DNA of 64,000 bases, from NCBI RefSeq assembly GCF_000686025.1, contig NZ_JMLQ01000006.1, positions 217,426-281,425 on the forward strand, written 5' to 3'. How positions within the stretch are numbered: position 1 is the first letter of the stretch; every line of letters starts with the position of its first letter. This document shows positions 8,452 through 17,747 of this stretch, piece by piece. Position numbers and translations under genes: made by a program. Below the pieces are notes generated by a model. That model did no database searches. It was not told the origin of the DNA and saw only the letters and a list, made by a program, of their open reading frames with translations. The DNA is from Rhodococcus sp. UNC23MFCrub1.1 (GTDB lineage: Bacteria > Actinomycetota > Actinomycetes > Mycobacteriales > Mycobacteriaceae).

Positions 8452-9741
8452 ATGTCGACCACCGGCACACCGAAGACCACGGAAGAGATCCAGAAGGACT
8501 GGGACACCAATCCCCGCTGGAAGGGCGTCACCCGCAACTTCACCGCACAGCAGGTGTCCGACCTGCAGGGCAGCGTCGTGGAGGAAGCCACGCTCGCGCG
8601 TCGCGGCTCGGAGATCCTCTGGGATCTCGTGAACAACGAGGACTACATCAACTCGCTGGGCGCCCTCACCGGCAACCAGGCCGTGCAGCAGGTGCGCGCC
8701 GGCCTCCAGGCCATCTACCTCTCCGGCTGGCAGGTCGCCGGTGATGCCAACCTCTCCGGCCACACCTACCCGGACCAGAGCCTCTACCCGGCCAACTCGG
8801 TTCCGAGCGTCGTGCGTCGCATCAACAACGCTCTTCTGCGCGCCGACGAGATCGCCAAGGTCGAGGGTGACTCGTCCGTGAAGAACTGGCTCGCGCCCGT
8901 CGTCGCGGACGCCGAGGCCGGCTTCGGTGGCGCGCTCAACGCCTACGAGCTGCAGAAGGCCATGATCGCGGCCGGCGCCGCAGGCGTGCACTGGGAGGAC
9001 CAGCTCGCCTCGGAGAAGAAGTGCGGCCACCTCGGTGGCAAGGTGCTCATCCCCACCCAGCAGCACATCCGCACCCTGACCTCCGCGCGTCTCGCGTCGG
9101 ACGTGGCCGACGTGCCGTCCGTCATCATCGCCCGCACCGACGCCGAGGCAGCCACGCTGATCACCTCGGACGTCGACGAGCGCGACCAGGAGTTCCTGGA
9201 CGGAACCCGCACCGCCGAGGGCTTCTTCGGCGTGAAGAACGGCATCGAGCCCTGCATCGCCCGTGCGAAGGCCTACGCCCCGTACGCCGACCTCATCTGG
9301 ATGGAGACCGGCGTGCCGGATCTCGAGGTCGCCAAGAAGTTCTCCGAGTCGGTCCGCAGCGAGTTCCCCGACCAGCTGCTCGCCTACAACTGCTCGCCCT
9401 CCTTCAACTGGAAGGCGCACCTGGACGACGCGACCATCGCGAAGTTCCAGAAGGAGCTCGGCGCGATGGGCTTCAAGTTCCAGTTCATCACCCTCGCCGG
9501 CTTCCACTCGCTCAACTACGGCATGTTCGATCTGGCGCACGGCTACGCCCGCGAGGGCATGACGGCGTTCGTCGACCTGCAGGAGCGTGAGTTCAAGGCA
9601 GCCGAGGAGCGGGGCTTCACCGCCATCAAGCACCAGCGTGAGGTCGGCGCCGGCTACTTCGACCGCATCGCCACCACCGTCGACCCCAACACGTCGACCG
9701 CAGCCCTGAAGGGCTCCACCGAAGAGGGCCAGTTTCATTAA
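8452..9741 (+). CDS. aceA: Isocitrate lyase
   Basis: A 429-residue enzyme that splits isocitrate into glyoxylate and succinate, the first step of the glyoxylate shunt; it often also acts as methylisocitrate lyase. The signature KKCGH is at 189-193 with the catalytic Cys191, the same number as in M. tuberculosis Icl1. WEDQ(L), the Mg-binding DAEAGFGG and [11 protein letters not shown] are also present. Length equals the short Icl1 class. The start has GGAG seven bases upstream. ramB upstream and fadB2 downstream support use on fatty acids or acetate. A hairpin terminator follows. Confidence 0.97.
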   Translation: MSTTGTPKTTEEIQKDWDTNPRWKGVTRNFTAQQVSDLQGSVVEEATLARRGSEILWDLVNNEDYINSLGALTGNQAVQQVRAGLQAIYLSGWQVAGDANLSGHTYPDQSLYPANSVPSVVRRINNALLRADEIAKVEGDSSVKNWLAPVVADAEAGFGGALNAYELQKAMIAAGAAGVHWEDQLASEKKCGHLGGKVLIPTQQHIRTLTSARLASDVADVPSVIIARTDAEAATLITSDVDERDQEFLDGTRTAEGFFGVKNGIEPCIARAKAYAPYADLIWMETGVPDLEVAKKFSESVRSEFPDQLLAYNCSPSFNWKAHLDDATIAKFQKELGAMGFKFQFITLAGFHSLNYGMFDLAHGYAREGMTAFVDLQEREFKAAEERGFTAIKHQREVGAGYFDRIATTVDPNTSTAALKGSTEEGQFH

Positions 9742-9771
9742 CCCCCACTCGGCGCTTTCTGCGCACTAGTC

Positions 9772-9803
9772 AGGCGGCTCGCAGCTTTCGTTGCGGGCCG
9801 CCT
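9772..9803 (+). terminator. Terminator hairpin after aceA
   Basis: Arms 9772-9783 (AGGCGGCTCGCA) and 9792-9803 (TGCGGGCCGCCT) pair over 12 positions with one G-U wobble, around an 8-base loop. It separates aceA from fadB2. Confidence 0.7.
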
Positions 9804-9901
9804 GTCTCGTATCTGCGGGCTTCGCCCGTGCCCGAGCAGAGTTACCCCCGTCTCACCCTCTCGCGTTGTCGCGCAGGGAGTCCCATTTCGAAGGAGTTTT
9901 C

Positions 9902-10786
9902 GTGGCCGTGGACAAGATCGAACGTGTCGGGATCGTCGGCGCCGGACAGATGGGGGCCGGAATCGCCGAGGTGTGCGCACGCGCCCACGTCGACGTGATC
10001 GTGTTCGAGCAGACACGGGAACTGGCTGCCGCGGGCAAGGCGCGCATCCTGAAGTCGCTCGACCGCGGCGTCAGCAGCGGCAAGATCACCGAGCGCGAAC
10101 GTGAGCAAGCCGCCGCACGGTTGACCTTCACGTCCGAGCTGTCCGACTTCGCCGATCGCGAGATCGTCGTCGAGGCCGTGCTCGAGGACGAGGGGATCAA
10201 GACGGCCCTCTTCGTCGAGCTCGACAGGGTGGTCACGGATCCCGACGCGGTGCTCGCCTCCAACACCTCGTCGATCCCGATCATGAAGCTCGGCGTGGCC
10301 ACGACCCGCCCCGAGCGGGTCATCGGCATGCACTTCTTCAACCCGGTGCCGGTTCTGCCTCTCGTGGAACTCATCTCGTCGCTGAAGACGTCCGATGCCG
10401 TCCTGGCACGCGCGGAACGTTTCGCGGCGGACGTCCTCGGCAAGCAGGTCGTCCGCGCGGCGGACAGGTCCGGCTTCGTCGTCAACGCTCTGCTGGTGCC
10501 GTACCTCCTCTCGGCGATCCGCATGGTCGAGTCGGGCTTCGCCACGCGCGACGACATCGACAAGGCCACGGTGCTGGGCCTCGCGCATCCCATGGGCCCG
10601 CTCGCACTGTCGGACCTCATCGGGCTCGACACCGTGAAGTCGATCGCCGACTCGATGTACGCCGAGTACAAGGAACCGCTGTACGCGCCGCCGCCTCTCC
10701 TGCTCCGCATGGTCGAGGCCGGCCTGCTGGGCAAGAAGACCAGTGCCGGGTTCTACGAGTACGTCAACGGTCGCATCGCGACCTAG
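9902..10786 (+). CDS. fadB2: 3-hydroxybutyryl-CoA dehydrogenase
   Basis: A 294-residue NAD(P)-dependent enzyme that interconverts 3-hydroxybutyryl-CoA and acetoacetyl-CoA. The N-terminal Rossmann motif VGIVGAGQMGAGIAEV sits near residues 8-23. The catalytic His is in GMHFFNPVPVLPLVE, and a C-terminal helical domain ends in LLGKKTSAGFYEY. The GTG at 9902 has AAGGAG five bases upstream. The order aceA then fadB2 is the same as Rv0467-Rv0468. The gene is followed at once by the mce operon, suggesting a shared role in lipid breakdown. Confidence 0.93.
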   Translation: MAVDKIERVGIVGAGQMGAGIAEVCARAHVDVIVFEQTRELAAAGKARILKSLDRGVSSGKITEREREQAAARLTFTSELSDFADREIVVEAVLEDEGIKTALFVELDRVVTDPDAVLASNTSSIPIMKLGVATTRPERVIGMHFFNPVPVLPLVELISSLKTSDAVLARAERFAADVLGKQVVRAADRSGFVVNALLVPYLLSAIRMVESGFATRDDIDKATVLGLAHPMGPLALSDLIGLDTVKSIADSMYAEYKEPLYAPPPLLLRMVEAGLLGKKTSAGFYEYVNGRIAT

Positions 10787-10849
10787 TCCGGGGCCCGATG
10801 TTTGTCAGGCGTCACTGAACTCCCGAGAAACCGACTCGATCCCCGTTCT

Positions 10850-10872
10850 GCCGCGCTAGTTTTCAGCGCGGC
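10850..10872 (+). terminator. Hairpin between fadB2 and the mce operon
   Basis: GCCGCGCT (10850-10857) pairs perfectly with AGCGCGGC (10865-10872) around a T-rich 7-base loop. It lies about 65 bases after fadB2 and 45 before yrbEA, so it could end fadB2 transcription or act in the mce leader. Confidence 0.45.
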
Positions 10873-10917
10873 GCACCACCTGCGTCCGACTGACTCGAGA
10901 CGTACGGGGGGATCGAC

Positions 10918-11721
10918 ATGGCGCGCAGCATGCCGCTCGTCTCCCGCGTCACCACCGGCACCCGCACGCTGGGTCGTTTCGCCGACCTCGTGGTCGCTGC
11001 GTTCGGCCACCTGGTGCGGGACCTGGTGGGCCTGCGCTTCGCCTGGCGCGAGTTCCTCGACCAGGCGTGGTTCATGGTCACGGTCACCGTGCTTCCCGCC
11101 GTTCTCGTCTCGGTGCCGTTCGGCGTCATCGTCTCGGTCCAGGTGGGCAGCCTGACCAATCAGATCGGTGCCACGTCCATCGCGGGCGCCGCGGGCGGCC
11201 TCGGAGTCATCCGCCAGGGAGCGCCCATCGTGACCGCGCTGTTGCTGGGCGGCGCAGCAGGATCCGCGATCGCGGCCGATCTCGGTGCCCGCACGGTGCG
11301 CGAGGAGATCGACGCGATGCGCGTCATGGGCATCGACCCGGTGCGTCGGCTCGCGACTCCCCGGCTCGCCGCCATGCTCGTCGTCGCACCGCTGCTGTGC
11401 TCGCTGGTCATCTTCATGGGTCTGGTGTCCGGGTACGTCGTCAACGTCGGGTTCCAGGGCGGTACGCCGGGCAGCTACCTGTCCTCCTTCGCGTCCTTCG
11501 CCTCGACCACCGATCTGGTCGTCGCGATGGTGAAGGCCGAGATCTTCGGCATCATCGTGGTTCTCGTCGCGTGCCAGCGCGGATTCGAGGCCACGTCGGG
11601 CCCTCGCGGTGTCGCGAACGCGGTGAACGCCTCGGTCGTCGTCGGTGTGCTGTCGGCCTTCATCGTCAACGTCCTCGCCACCCAGTTGGTGTCGATGTTC
11701 CTTCCGCAGCGGCTCGGGTGA
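10918..11721 (+). CDS. yrbEA: YrbEA, MlaE-type ABC permease of the mce operon
   Basis: A 267-residue permease with five to six membrane helices, first of the two that form the inner-membrane channel of an Mce lipid importer. The conserved cytoplasmic segment GARTVREEIDAMRVMGIDPVR, the site that contacts the ATPase MceG, is at about 122-142. GRFADLVV and the N-terminal amphipathic helix match the family. The gene opens an eight-gene yrbE-mce operon with very short gaps or overlaps. Which numbered mce operon it matches cannot be told by reading alone. Confidence 0.92.
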   Translation: MARSMPLVSRVTTGTRTLGRFADLVVAAFGHLVRDLVGLRFAWREFLDQAWFMVTVTVLPAVLVSVPFGVIVSVQVGSLTNQIGATSIAGAAGGLGVIRQGAPIVTALLLGGAAGSAIAADLGARTVREEIDAMRVMGIDPVRRLATPRLAAMLVVAPLLCSLVIFMGLVSGYVVNVGFQGGTPGSYLSSFASFASTTDLVVAMVKAEIFGIIVVLVACQRGFEATSGPRGVANAVNASVVVGVLSAFIVNVLATQLVSMFLPQRLG

Positions 11722-11725
11722 CGCC

Positions 11726-12595
11726 ATGACCGTCGCCCGCTACACCCCGCCCGGCACCGCGCCGCTCGTCCGCGGCGGCAAGCGCATCGCTCGCGTACCG
11801 CTCGGGCTGGTCGAGCACCTCGGGCATCAGCTCACCTTCGTGTGGCAGGTGCTCGTCGCGATCCCGCACACCCTGCGTGCCTACCGGCGCCAGACCATGA
11901 TCGTGCTCACCGACATCACCTGGGGCAGCGGTAATCTCGTGGTCGGCGGCGGTACCGTCTCGGTGCTGGTCATCCTCGGCGTGGCCGTGGGGTCGTCCAT
12001 CGGGATCGAGGGTTACAACGCCCTGAATCTCGTCGGCATGGGTCCTCTCACGGGCTTCATCTCGGCCTACGCCAGCACGCGGGAACTCGCCCCGATGATC
12101 GCCGCGATCGGGTTCGCCTCCCAGGCGGGATGCCGCATGACGGCGGAGATCGGTGCGATGCGCATCTCCGACGAGATCGACGCGCTCGAGGTGGTGGGGA
12201 TCCGCTCGATCCCGTTCGTCGTCACCACGCGCGTCATCGCCGGCGTGGTCACGATCATCCCGCTGTACCTGCTCACGCTGATCCTGAGCTACGTCTCGTG
12301 TGCGTTCATCGTCGCCGCGTTCGGCGATCAGTCGTCGGGGACGTACGACCACTACTTCTCGGCGTTCCTGCAGCCGTCGGATTTGCTGTACTCGCTGCTC
12401 AAGGCCACCATCTTCGTCGGCGCCGTCATCATGATCCACGGCTACCAGGGCTACTACGCGACGGGCGGACCCGAGGGTGTCGGCCGTGCGTCTGGCCGCG
12501 CGATCCGCGCGTCGCTCATCGTCATCGTCGTCCTCGACATGATCCTCACCGTGGTCATCTGGGGAGTCGACGTCGGCATCAGGATCTCGGGGTAG
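11726..12595 (+). CDS. yrbEB: YrbEB, second MlaE-type permease of the mce operon
   Basis: A 289-residue permease paired with YrbEA. It has a basic N-terminus, then membrane helices. The MlaE core is GFISAYASTRELAPMIAAIG, then the EIGAMRISDEIDALEVVGI loop that matches the coupling loop of YrbEA. ATG 11726 lies four bases past the yrbEA stop, and mceA begins six bases after its own stop. No mceG ATPase gene is in the window, so it must be supplied from elsewhere, as in mycobacteria. Confidence 0.92.
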   Translation: MTVARYTPPGTAPLVRGGKRIARVPLGLVEHLGHQLTFVWQVLVAIPHTLRAYRRQTMIVLTDITWGSGNLVVGGGTVSVLVILGVAVGSSIGIEGYNALNLVGMGPLTGFISAYASTRELAPMIAAIGFASQAGCRMTAEIGAMRISDEIDALEVVGIRSIPFVVTTRVIAGVVTIIPLYLLTLILSYVSCAFIVAAFGDQSSGTYDHYFSAFLQPSDLLYSLLKATIFVGAVIMIHGYQGYYATGGPEGVGRASGRAIRASLIVIVVLDMILTVVIWGVDVGIRISG

Positions 12596-12601
12596 GGGAT
12601 C

Positions 12602-13648
12602 ATGGCAGTCTTCGACGATCTGTCCCGCAGATCCGCGGGCCCTCGCTCGCTCCGGGTACGTGGCCTCGTGGTGGCCGTCGTGCTCGTGGTCCTCGGTGTG
12701 GTGCTCGGCAAGTACGCCACCGGTGACTTCGAGTCCCGTTTCGATCTCACGATCGACAGCACCGCCGTCGGTGACGGCCTCGCGGTCGGGTCGGACATCA
12801 AGTACCGCGGACTCCCCATAGGCCGTGTCGACGAGATCGAGCCGCTCGGGTTCGGATCGCAGCGAGTGCACGCCCACATCGAGCCGGCCGTCGCCTCGGT
12901 CCTGACCGACGACGTCACCGCGCGGTTCTCCTCCGCGACTGTCTTCGGAGCGACGGTCATCGAATTGTACTCGGAGGGACAGGGATCCCCGCTGCGCGAG
13001 GACACCGTCCTGGCACTGGGCGACGACACCGAGACGGCGACGGTCACCGGCGTCTTCCGCCGACTCGCCGATCTGACCGACGTGCTGGACGCGGACAACA
13101 CCGAGCGGGTGCTCGACCTGGCGTCCCGCGTGTCGTCGGAGTTCGGCGACAGCCTGAAGCCCTTCTTCGACACCGCGCAGATGATGGCCGAGACCCAGCG
13201 TGCGCCGCTCGCCTGGAAGCTGCACCGCGGTGGTGAGTTGGCGGACGGGCTGGGCGCCTCCATCGGACCGGTCACCGACGTGATCGACCAGGTCGTCACC
13301 AGCAGTGAGTACTTCGAGAATCCGGAGAACAGTGCGCGGGCGATCAAGGCCATGTCCGGACTCGGATCCGGCCTCTCGATCCCACTGGGAGATCTGTTGC
13401 GCGACAACGGTCCGTACCTCCGCCCGCTGCTCGACACCCTGCTGGACGTGTTGCTGCCGGTGGCGCTCTCGGCGGGAACGCTCGCGCCGGCATACCAGCG
13501 TGTACCCGACGTGATCTCCGGCGTCGAGGACGCTTTCCCGAACGTCGACGGCCGGACCCAGCTGCAACTTCAGGTGATCGTGAAGAACATGCCCGCCATG
13601 GCCGGTCCGGCGGAAGCCTTCGCGGCGCGACTGGGCGGTGTGCTGTGA
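12602..13648 (+). CDS. mceA: MceA substrate-binding protein
   Basis: A 348-residue Mce protein with one N-terminal membrane helix (about 20-38). The MCE beta-barrel domain follows, about residues 45-125, with the typical VGDGLAVGSDIKYRGLPIGRV strand. The rest is a helical domain that would build the lipid tunnel across the envelope. It is shorter than the well-known Mce1A (about 450 residues), mostly at the C-terminal end. The stop overlaps mceB by 4 bases (GTGA). Confidence 0.9.
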   Translation: MAVFDDLSRRSAGPRSLRVRGLVVAVVLVVLGVVLGKYATGDFESRFDLTIDSTAVGDGLAVGSDIKYRGLPIGRVDEIEPLGFGSQRVHAHIEPAVASVLTDDVTARFSSATVFGATVIELYSEGQGSPLREDTVLALGDDTETATVTGVFRRLADLTDVLDADNTERVLDLASRVSSEFGDSLKPFFDTAQMMAETQRAPLAWKLHRGGELADGLGASIGPVTDVIDQVVTSSEYFENPENSARAIKAMSGLGSGLSIPLGDLLRDNGPYLRPLLDTLLDVLLPVALSAGTLAPAYQRVPDVISGVEDAFPNVDGRTQLQLQVIVKNMPAMAGPAEAFAARLGGVL

Positions 13649-14670
13649 CGCGCTCGTCGGTGGTGGGGACGCCGGTGGCGACCCTGGTGAAGCTCGGTGC
13701 GTTCGCGCTCGTGGCCGTGTTGTGTCTCGTCCTCGTGGGCGGCGCGCTGCGCAACGGCGGCGGCGACGAACGGTCGACGTTCGACGCGCGTTTCGACGAC
13801 GTCTCCGGTCTCTACGCCGGTGACGACGTCCGCCTCTCGGGCGTGCTCGTGGGGTCGGTGAACGACATCGAACTCGACGGGAACCGGGCCAGGGTGTCCT
13901 TCGAGGTCGACTCCGACCGGCCGGTGCTCACGACCACGAAAGCTGCTGTGCGCTACGAGAACCTGCTGGGTCAGCGGTATCTCGAGCTCATCAGCACCGA
14001 CGACTCGGGATCCGAGTTGGCACCGGGGTCCTCGCTGGCGGACGACATGACCGTGCCGTCGTTCGACATCACGACGCTCTTCGACGGGTTCCAGCCCATC
14101 TTCGAGACCATCGACACCGACCAGGTGAACCGGTTCGCGCAGAACGTACTCGATCTCGTGCAGGGCGACGGGTCGGGCCTCGGGCCGGTCCTGCGCGACC
14201 TGGACGGGCTGACCACCTATGCCTCGCAGCGCGAGGACCTCATCGTGCTCCTCATCCGCAACCTGGGCGCCATCTCCGGTGTGGTGGCCGAGCGCTCGGA
14301 GCAACTGGGTCGACTGTTCGCCGAACTCGACCGCGTGGTGTCGACGTTCGCCGACAGGGCCGACACCCTGCTCTCGTCCGTCGACGACATCAATTCCGGT
14401 CAGGGACCGTTCATCTCGATCGGGGAGCAGTTGCGCGACACCTACGACTCCGAGTACGGCCCGGTGGATTCGGCGTTCAAGCGGCTCGTGCCGGGAGCTC
14501 AGCAACTGGTGGACCTGCTCGCGATGGTGCCCAGTCTGCTGCGCGGTGTCGACCAGACGGTGCGCAACGCCCCCGAGGGGCAGGTCTCCGCGTGCTCGGC
14601 CGGCGACACCGAGATTCCCGGCATCGGCTCGGTCGTGCTCGGAACCCAGCGCCTGGTGGTCTGCCGATGA
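13645..14670 (+). CDS. mceB: MceB
   Basis: A 341-residue Mce protein. The N-terminal membrane helix is about 12-33, then an MCE domain with FDDVSGLYAGDDVRLSGVLVG, then a long helical domain. Near the C-terminus are two cysteines, in SACSAGDTEIPG and VVCR, a pattern usual in MceB and MceC proteins. The start overlaps mceA and the stop overlaps mceC (ATGA), so translation is coupled along the operon. Confidence 0.9.
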   Translation: MTRSSVVGTPVATLVKLGAFALVAVLCLVLVGGALRNGGGDERSTFDARFDDVSGLYAGDDVRLSGVLVGSVNDIELDGNRARVSFEVDSDRPVLTTTKAAVRYENLLGQRYLELISTDDSGSELAPGSSLADDMTVPSFDITTLFDGFQPIFETIDTDQVNRFAQNVLDLVQGDGSGLGPVLRDLDGLTTYASQREDLIVLLIRNLGAISGVVAERSEQLGRLFAELDRVVSTFADRADTLLSSVDDINSGQGPFISIGEQLRDTYDSEYGPVDSAFKRLVPGAQQLVDLLAMVPSLLRGVDQTVRNAPEGQVSACSAGDTEIPGIGSVVLGTQRLVVCR

Positions 14671-15647
14671 GCTCCGTGCGTCAGGGAAGCCAGACCGTCT
14701 GGGGAATCGTGGGTGTGCTCGCGCTCGTCGTCGCCGTGGTGGCCGCCGTCGTCGTGTACTCGCTTCCCATCGGGCATCGCACGTACACAGCGGCATTCGA
14801 GACGACCGGCGGAGCGCACGCCGGGGACGACGTCCGCATCGCCGGTATCTCGGTGGGATCGGTGACGTCGATGAAGCTGGACGGCGACCACGTCCAGGTG
14901 GCCTTCGAGGTGGACGAGAACGTCGAACTGGGCGACGCGACGTCGTTCGGGGTGCGCCTGCTGACGCCGGTGGGGGGCCACTACTTCTCGCTGACTCCCG
15001 GCGGTACCGGAGAGCTGCAGGACGGGGAGATCCCGCTCGAGCACACCCGCGTGCCGTTCTCGCTGTCCGACACGGTCGAGGCGGCGACGCCGATCCTCCG
15101 CGATCTGGACGGAACGTCGTTGCGGCAGAACATCGCCGAGATCGATCGGGCCGTGCAGGCTCAGCCGGAGTCGATCCGTGACATCACCACGACCCTGACG
15201 TCCATGACCGGTGCGATCGCCGATCGCCAGGACGATCTCGACCGGAGCCTCGACGTGGCCGACGAGTACATCGGCGAACTGGCGACCGATCGCGAGATCC
15301 TGCTGGGGCTGCTGAAGCAGATCGGCATCATCACCTCCAAGCTGGGCGCGAAGCGCGCCGACGTCGCCGCGGCCGCCGACAAGCTCTACCGGCTGTTCTC
15401 GCTCCTGCACCGACCGATCATGGCGCTCGACGAGGGGCTCGGCCCCACGATCGACGAGGTCGAGAATCTCGTGGCCTCGCTGAAGGAGCGCACGGGGTCC
15501 ATCGACGACGCGATCTCCGCGGGCCGCGAGTTCTCCGAGTCCATGGCCGGCCTTCTCGACACCGGCGCCGGGCCCGTCATCGACCGCAGTGCCGCCGTCG
15601 TCACCGGATCGACGCTGTGTGTCCCGGTTCCCGGAAAGGTGTGCTGA
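14667..15647 (+). CDS. mceC: MceC
   Basis: A 326-residue Mce protein with an N-terminal membrane helix (about 11-33). The MCE domain reads GGAHAGDDVRIAGISVGSV, and a helical domain follows. The C-terminus ends TLCVPVPGKVC with two Cys. It lacks the proline-rich tail found in some mycobacterial MceC proteins. ATG 14667 overlaps the mceB stop, and mceD begins one base after the mceC stop. Confidence 0.9.
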   Translation: MSSVRQGSQTVWGIVGVLALVVAVVAAVVVYSLPIGHRTYTAAFETTGGAHAGDDVRIAGISVGSVTSMKLDGDHVQVAFEVDENVELGDATSFGVRLLTPVGGHYFSLTPGGTGELQDGEIPLEHTRVPFSLSDTVEAATPILRDLDGTSLRQNIAEIDRAVQAQPESIRDITTTLTSMTGAIADRQDDLDRSLDVADEYIGELATDREILLGLLKQIGIITSKLGAKRADVAAAADKLYRLFSLLHRPIMALDEGLGPTIDEVENLVASLKERTGSIDDAISAGREFSESMAGLLDTGAGPVIDRSAAVVTGSTLCVPVPGKVC

Positions 15648-15648
15648 C

Positions 15649-16713
15649 GTGGCCGCTCGCAGCAAGGTGGTGGCAGTGGCCGTCGCCGCCGTCGTCCTGG
15701 TCGGCGCCGGGACCGCGGCGTCGTCCGCAGCCCAACTCGTCGGGACCCCGCGCTCGGATCTGTGCGCCGAGATGACCGATTCGGTCGGTCTCTACGAGGG
15801 GAACGACGTCACGCTCCTCGGCATCCCCGTGGGCGAGGTGACCGGCATCGAGCCTCGCGGCGACCACGTCCGGGTCACGATGTCCGTCGAGGACTCGCTC
15901 ACGTTGCCGGCCGACGTGGGTGCGGTGACGATGTCGGACTCCATCGTCACCGATCGCCGGCTCGAACTGACCACGCCGTATCGCGACGGCGTGCCCCTCG
16001 ATCGCGACGAGTGCATCCCGCTCGAGCGCACCCGCACCCCCATCGGGATCAGCGACACCCTCGAGGCGGTGAACAAGCTCGGCGCGGAGCTTCTCGGAAC
16101 GACGTCGACTACCTATCCGGACAACCCGCGGCCGCCGGACGAGGAGATTCTCGGCGACACCCTGCGCTCGCTCGACACCGCACTCGACGGCAGCGGGGAG
16201 CAACTCGGGACCGCGCTGTCCCAGGTCTCCGATCTGGTCGGCAATCCGGCGAACAAGGACACCCAGGTGCGCCGCATGGTCGACAGCGTCGACACGCTGA
16301 CGGCGACCCTGGTGGACCGGTGGCCGGACATCACCCTGCTGATCGAGAATCTGAAGCAGGGGCTCGGGGCCGCGGGCGACTTCTCGGAGCGGTTCGCCCA
16401 GGCGATCGATCTGACGGTCGAGTTCCTCCCCGTCCTCGAGAAGACGCTGCCGAAGTTCGCACCCACGCTCTACCGCGTGCTCGACGTCGTCGTCCCGATC
16501 GTGGCGATCATCGTCAGCAGAGTCGGCGACATCGCGAGCATCCTGTCGCGGGTGCCGAAGCAGACGGAACAGCTCGCCTCCCTCCAGGATCCGGACACGC
16601 AGGCCGCCCGGCTGACGTTCGCACCTCCGCAGTTCGCGGTGCCCGTCGCGGGTGGGTCCACCGTGAACGTCGATCTGGTCCCGCTCGTGCTCGGATCGGC
16701 AGGGTCCCGGTGA
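15649..16713 (+). CDS. mceD: MceD
   Basis: A 354-residue Mce protein starting at GTG 15649. A hydrophobic N-terminal helix (about 5-24) precedes an MCE domain with VGLYEGNDVTLLGIPVGEV. The helical domain follows, and the C-terminal part reads AARLTFAPPQFAVPVAGG. It is clearly shorter than Mce1D of mycobacteria (over 500 residues). It overlaps mceE by GTGA. Confidence 0.9.
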   Translation: MAARSKVVAVAVAAVVLVGAGTAASSAAQLVGTPRSDLCAEMTDSVGLYEGNDVTLLGIPVGEVTGIEPRGDHVRVTMSVEDSLTLPADVGAVTMSDSIVTDRRLELTTPYRDGVPLDRDECIPLERTRTPIGISDTLEAVNKLGAELLGTTSTTYPDNPRPPDEEILGDTLRSLDTALDGSGEQLGTALSQVSDLVGNPANKDTQVRRMVDSVDTLTATLVDRWPDITLLIENLKQGLGAAGDFSERFAQAIDLTVEFLPVLEKTLPKFAPTLYRVLDVVVPIVAIIVSRVGDIASILSRVPKQTEQLASLQDPDTQAARLTFAPPQFAVPVAGGSTVNVDLVPLVLGSAGSR

Positions 16714-17747
16714 AGCGGCTCCTGGCGGCGCTGACCGTGGTGGCCGCGGCCGTGACGGCGTCGGGCTGCGGTGCCTCGATCGCCGACCTGCCCGTGCCGG
16801 GCAGTTACGTTCCGGGCCCGACCTACCGGGTCGACATCGAGTTCTCGAGTGTGCTGAATCTGCCGGCGCGGGCCAAGGTGGTCCTCGACGGTGTGGACGT
16901 CGGGCTCCTGGAGTCGGTCACCCTCACCGGCTCGACCGCCGTCGCCGCCGTGAACGTCGATCGCACCGTCGCACTGCCGGCGCTCACGCGAGCGGAACTG
17001 CGCCAGGGCACGATCCTGGGCGAGATCTACGTCGCGTTGCAGCGTCCGGAGGACGGATCCGACACCTCGGGTGCCACCCTGCAGGACGGCGACGTCATCC
17101 CGCTCGAGCGGACGACGCCGGCGGACAACGTCGAAGACGTGCTGCGCGGGCTCTCCGAGGTGGTGGCCGGCGGGCACATCGTCGACTTCCAGCGGTCCAT
17201 CGATCGGTTCAACCGGGCGATCCCACCGGATCCGGCGACGGTCGACCTGATCAACGACAAGGCCCGAGAGGCGTTGCGGGACCTGGCGACCAACACGACG
17301 GAGCTCGACCGCATCCTGGGCGGCGCCGAGGCGGTGACCCGGTCGTTCGCCGAGAAGACGGACACGCTCGACACCATCCTGACGAGTGGTCCGGAACGTG
17401 TCGCGGGACTCGCGGACGCCCTGCTGGTCGTGGTCGACGCCCTGATCGATCTGGGGTACATGTCGCGGAACATCGGTGCCGTGATCAACCCGGTGGCGGG
17501 AGATCTGCACGACGTGATCGCCACTCTGCAACCCATGATCCGCACTCTCGCCACGGCCGATCTGACGGCGCCGATGCTGGCGTCCCGCATGGACGCCCTG
17601 CTGCGCGAGAAGCTGGTGCCGTTCTTCACGTCGTCGCCGAACGTCCGCATCGCCTCCGTCTCGGGCGACACACCCGCGGGAGAAGCACCCGTCGATCAAG
17701 CCGACGAGATGATTCAGGTTTTGCGATCGATCGGATTCGTGCGATGA
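16710..17747 (+). CDS. mceE: MceE lipoprotein
   Basis: A 345-residue Mce lipoprotein. The signal peptide ends in the lipobox ASGC (Cys at about residue 21), so it should be lipid-anchored. The mature protein begins GASIADLPVPGSYVPGPTY, a conserved MceE opening, followed by the MCE domain and helical region. In every classic mce operon the fifth gene encodes the lipoprotein, as here. Both ends overlap neighbouring genes (GTGA with mceD, ATGA with mceF). Confidence 0.92.
   Translation: MKRLLAALTVVAAAVTASGCGASIADLPVPGSYVPGPTYRVDIEFSSVLNLPARAKVVLDGVDVGLLESVTLTGSTAVAAVNVDRTVALPALTRAELRQGTILGEIYVALQRPEDGSDTSGATLQDGDVIPLERTTPADNVEDVLRGLSEVVAGGHIVDFQRSIDRFNRAIPPDPATVDLINDKAREALRDLATNTTELDRILGGAEAVTRSFAEKTDTLDTILTSGPERVAGLADALLVVVDALIDLGYMSRNIGAVINPVAGDLHDVIATLQPMIRTLATADLTAPMLASRMDALLREKLVPFFTSSPNVRIASVSGDTPAGEAPVDQADEMIQVLRSIGFVR

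Noticed and set aside
11666..13567. A 633-codon minus-strand frame across yrbEB-mceA
   Set aside because: It runs antisense to two clear genes and has no motif.
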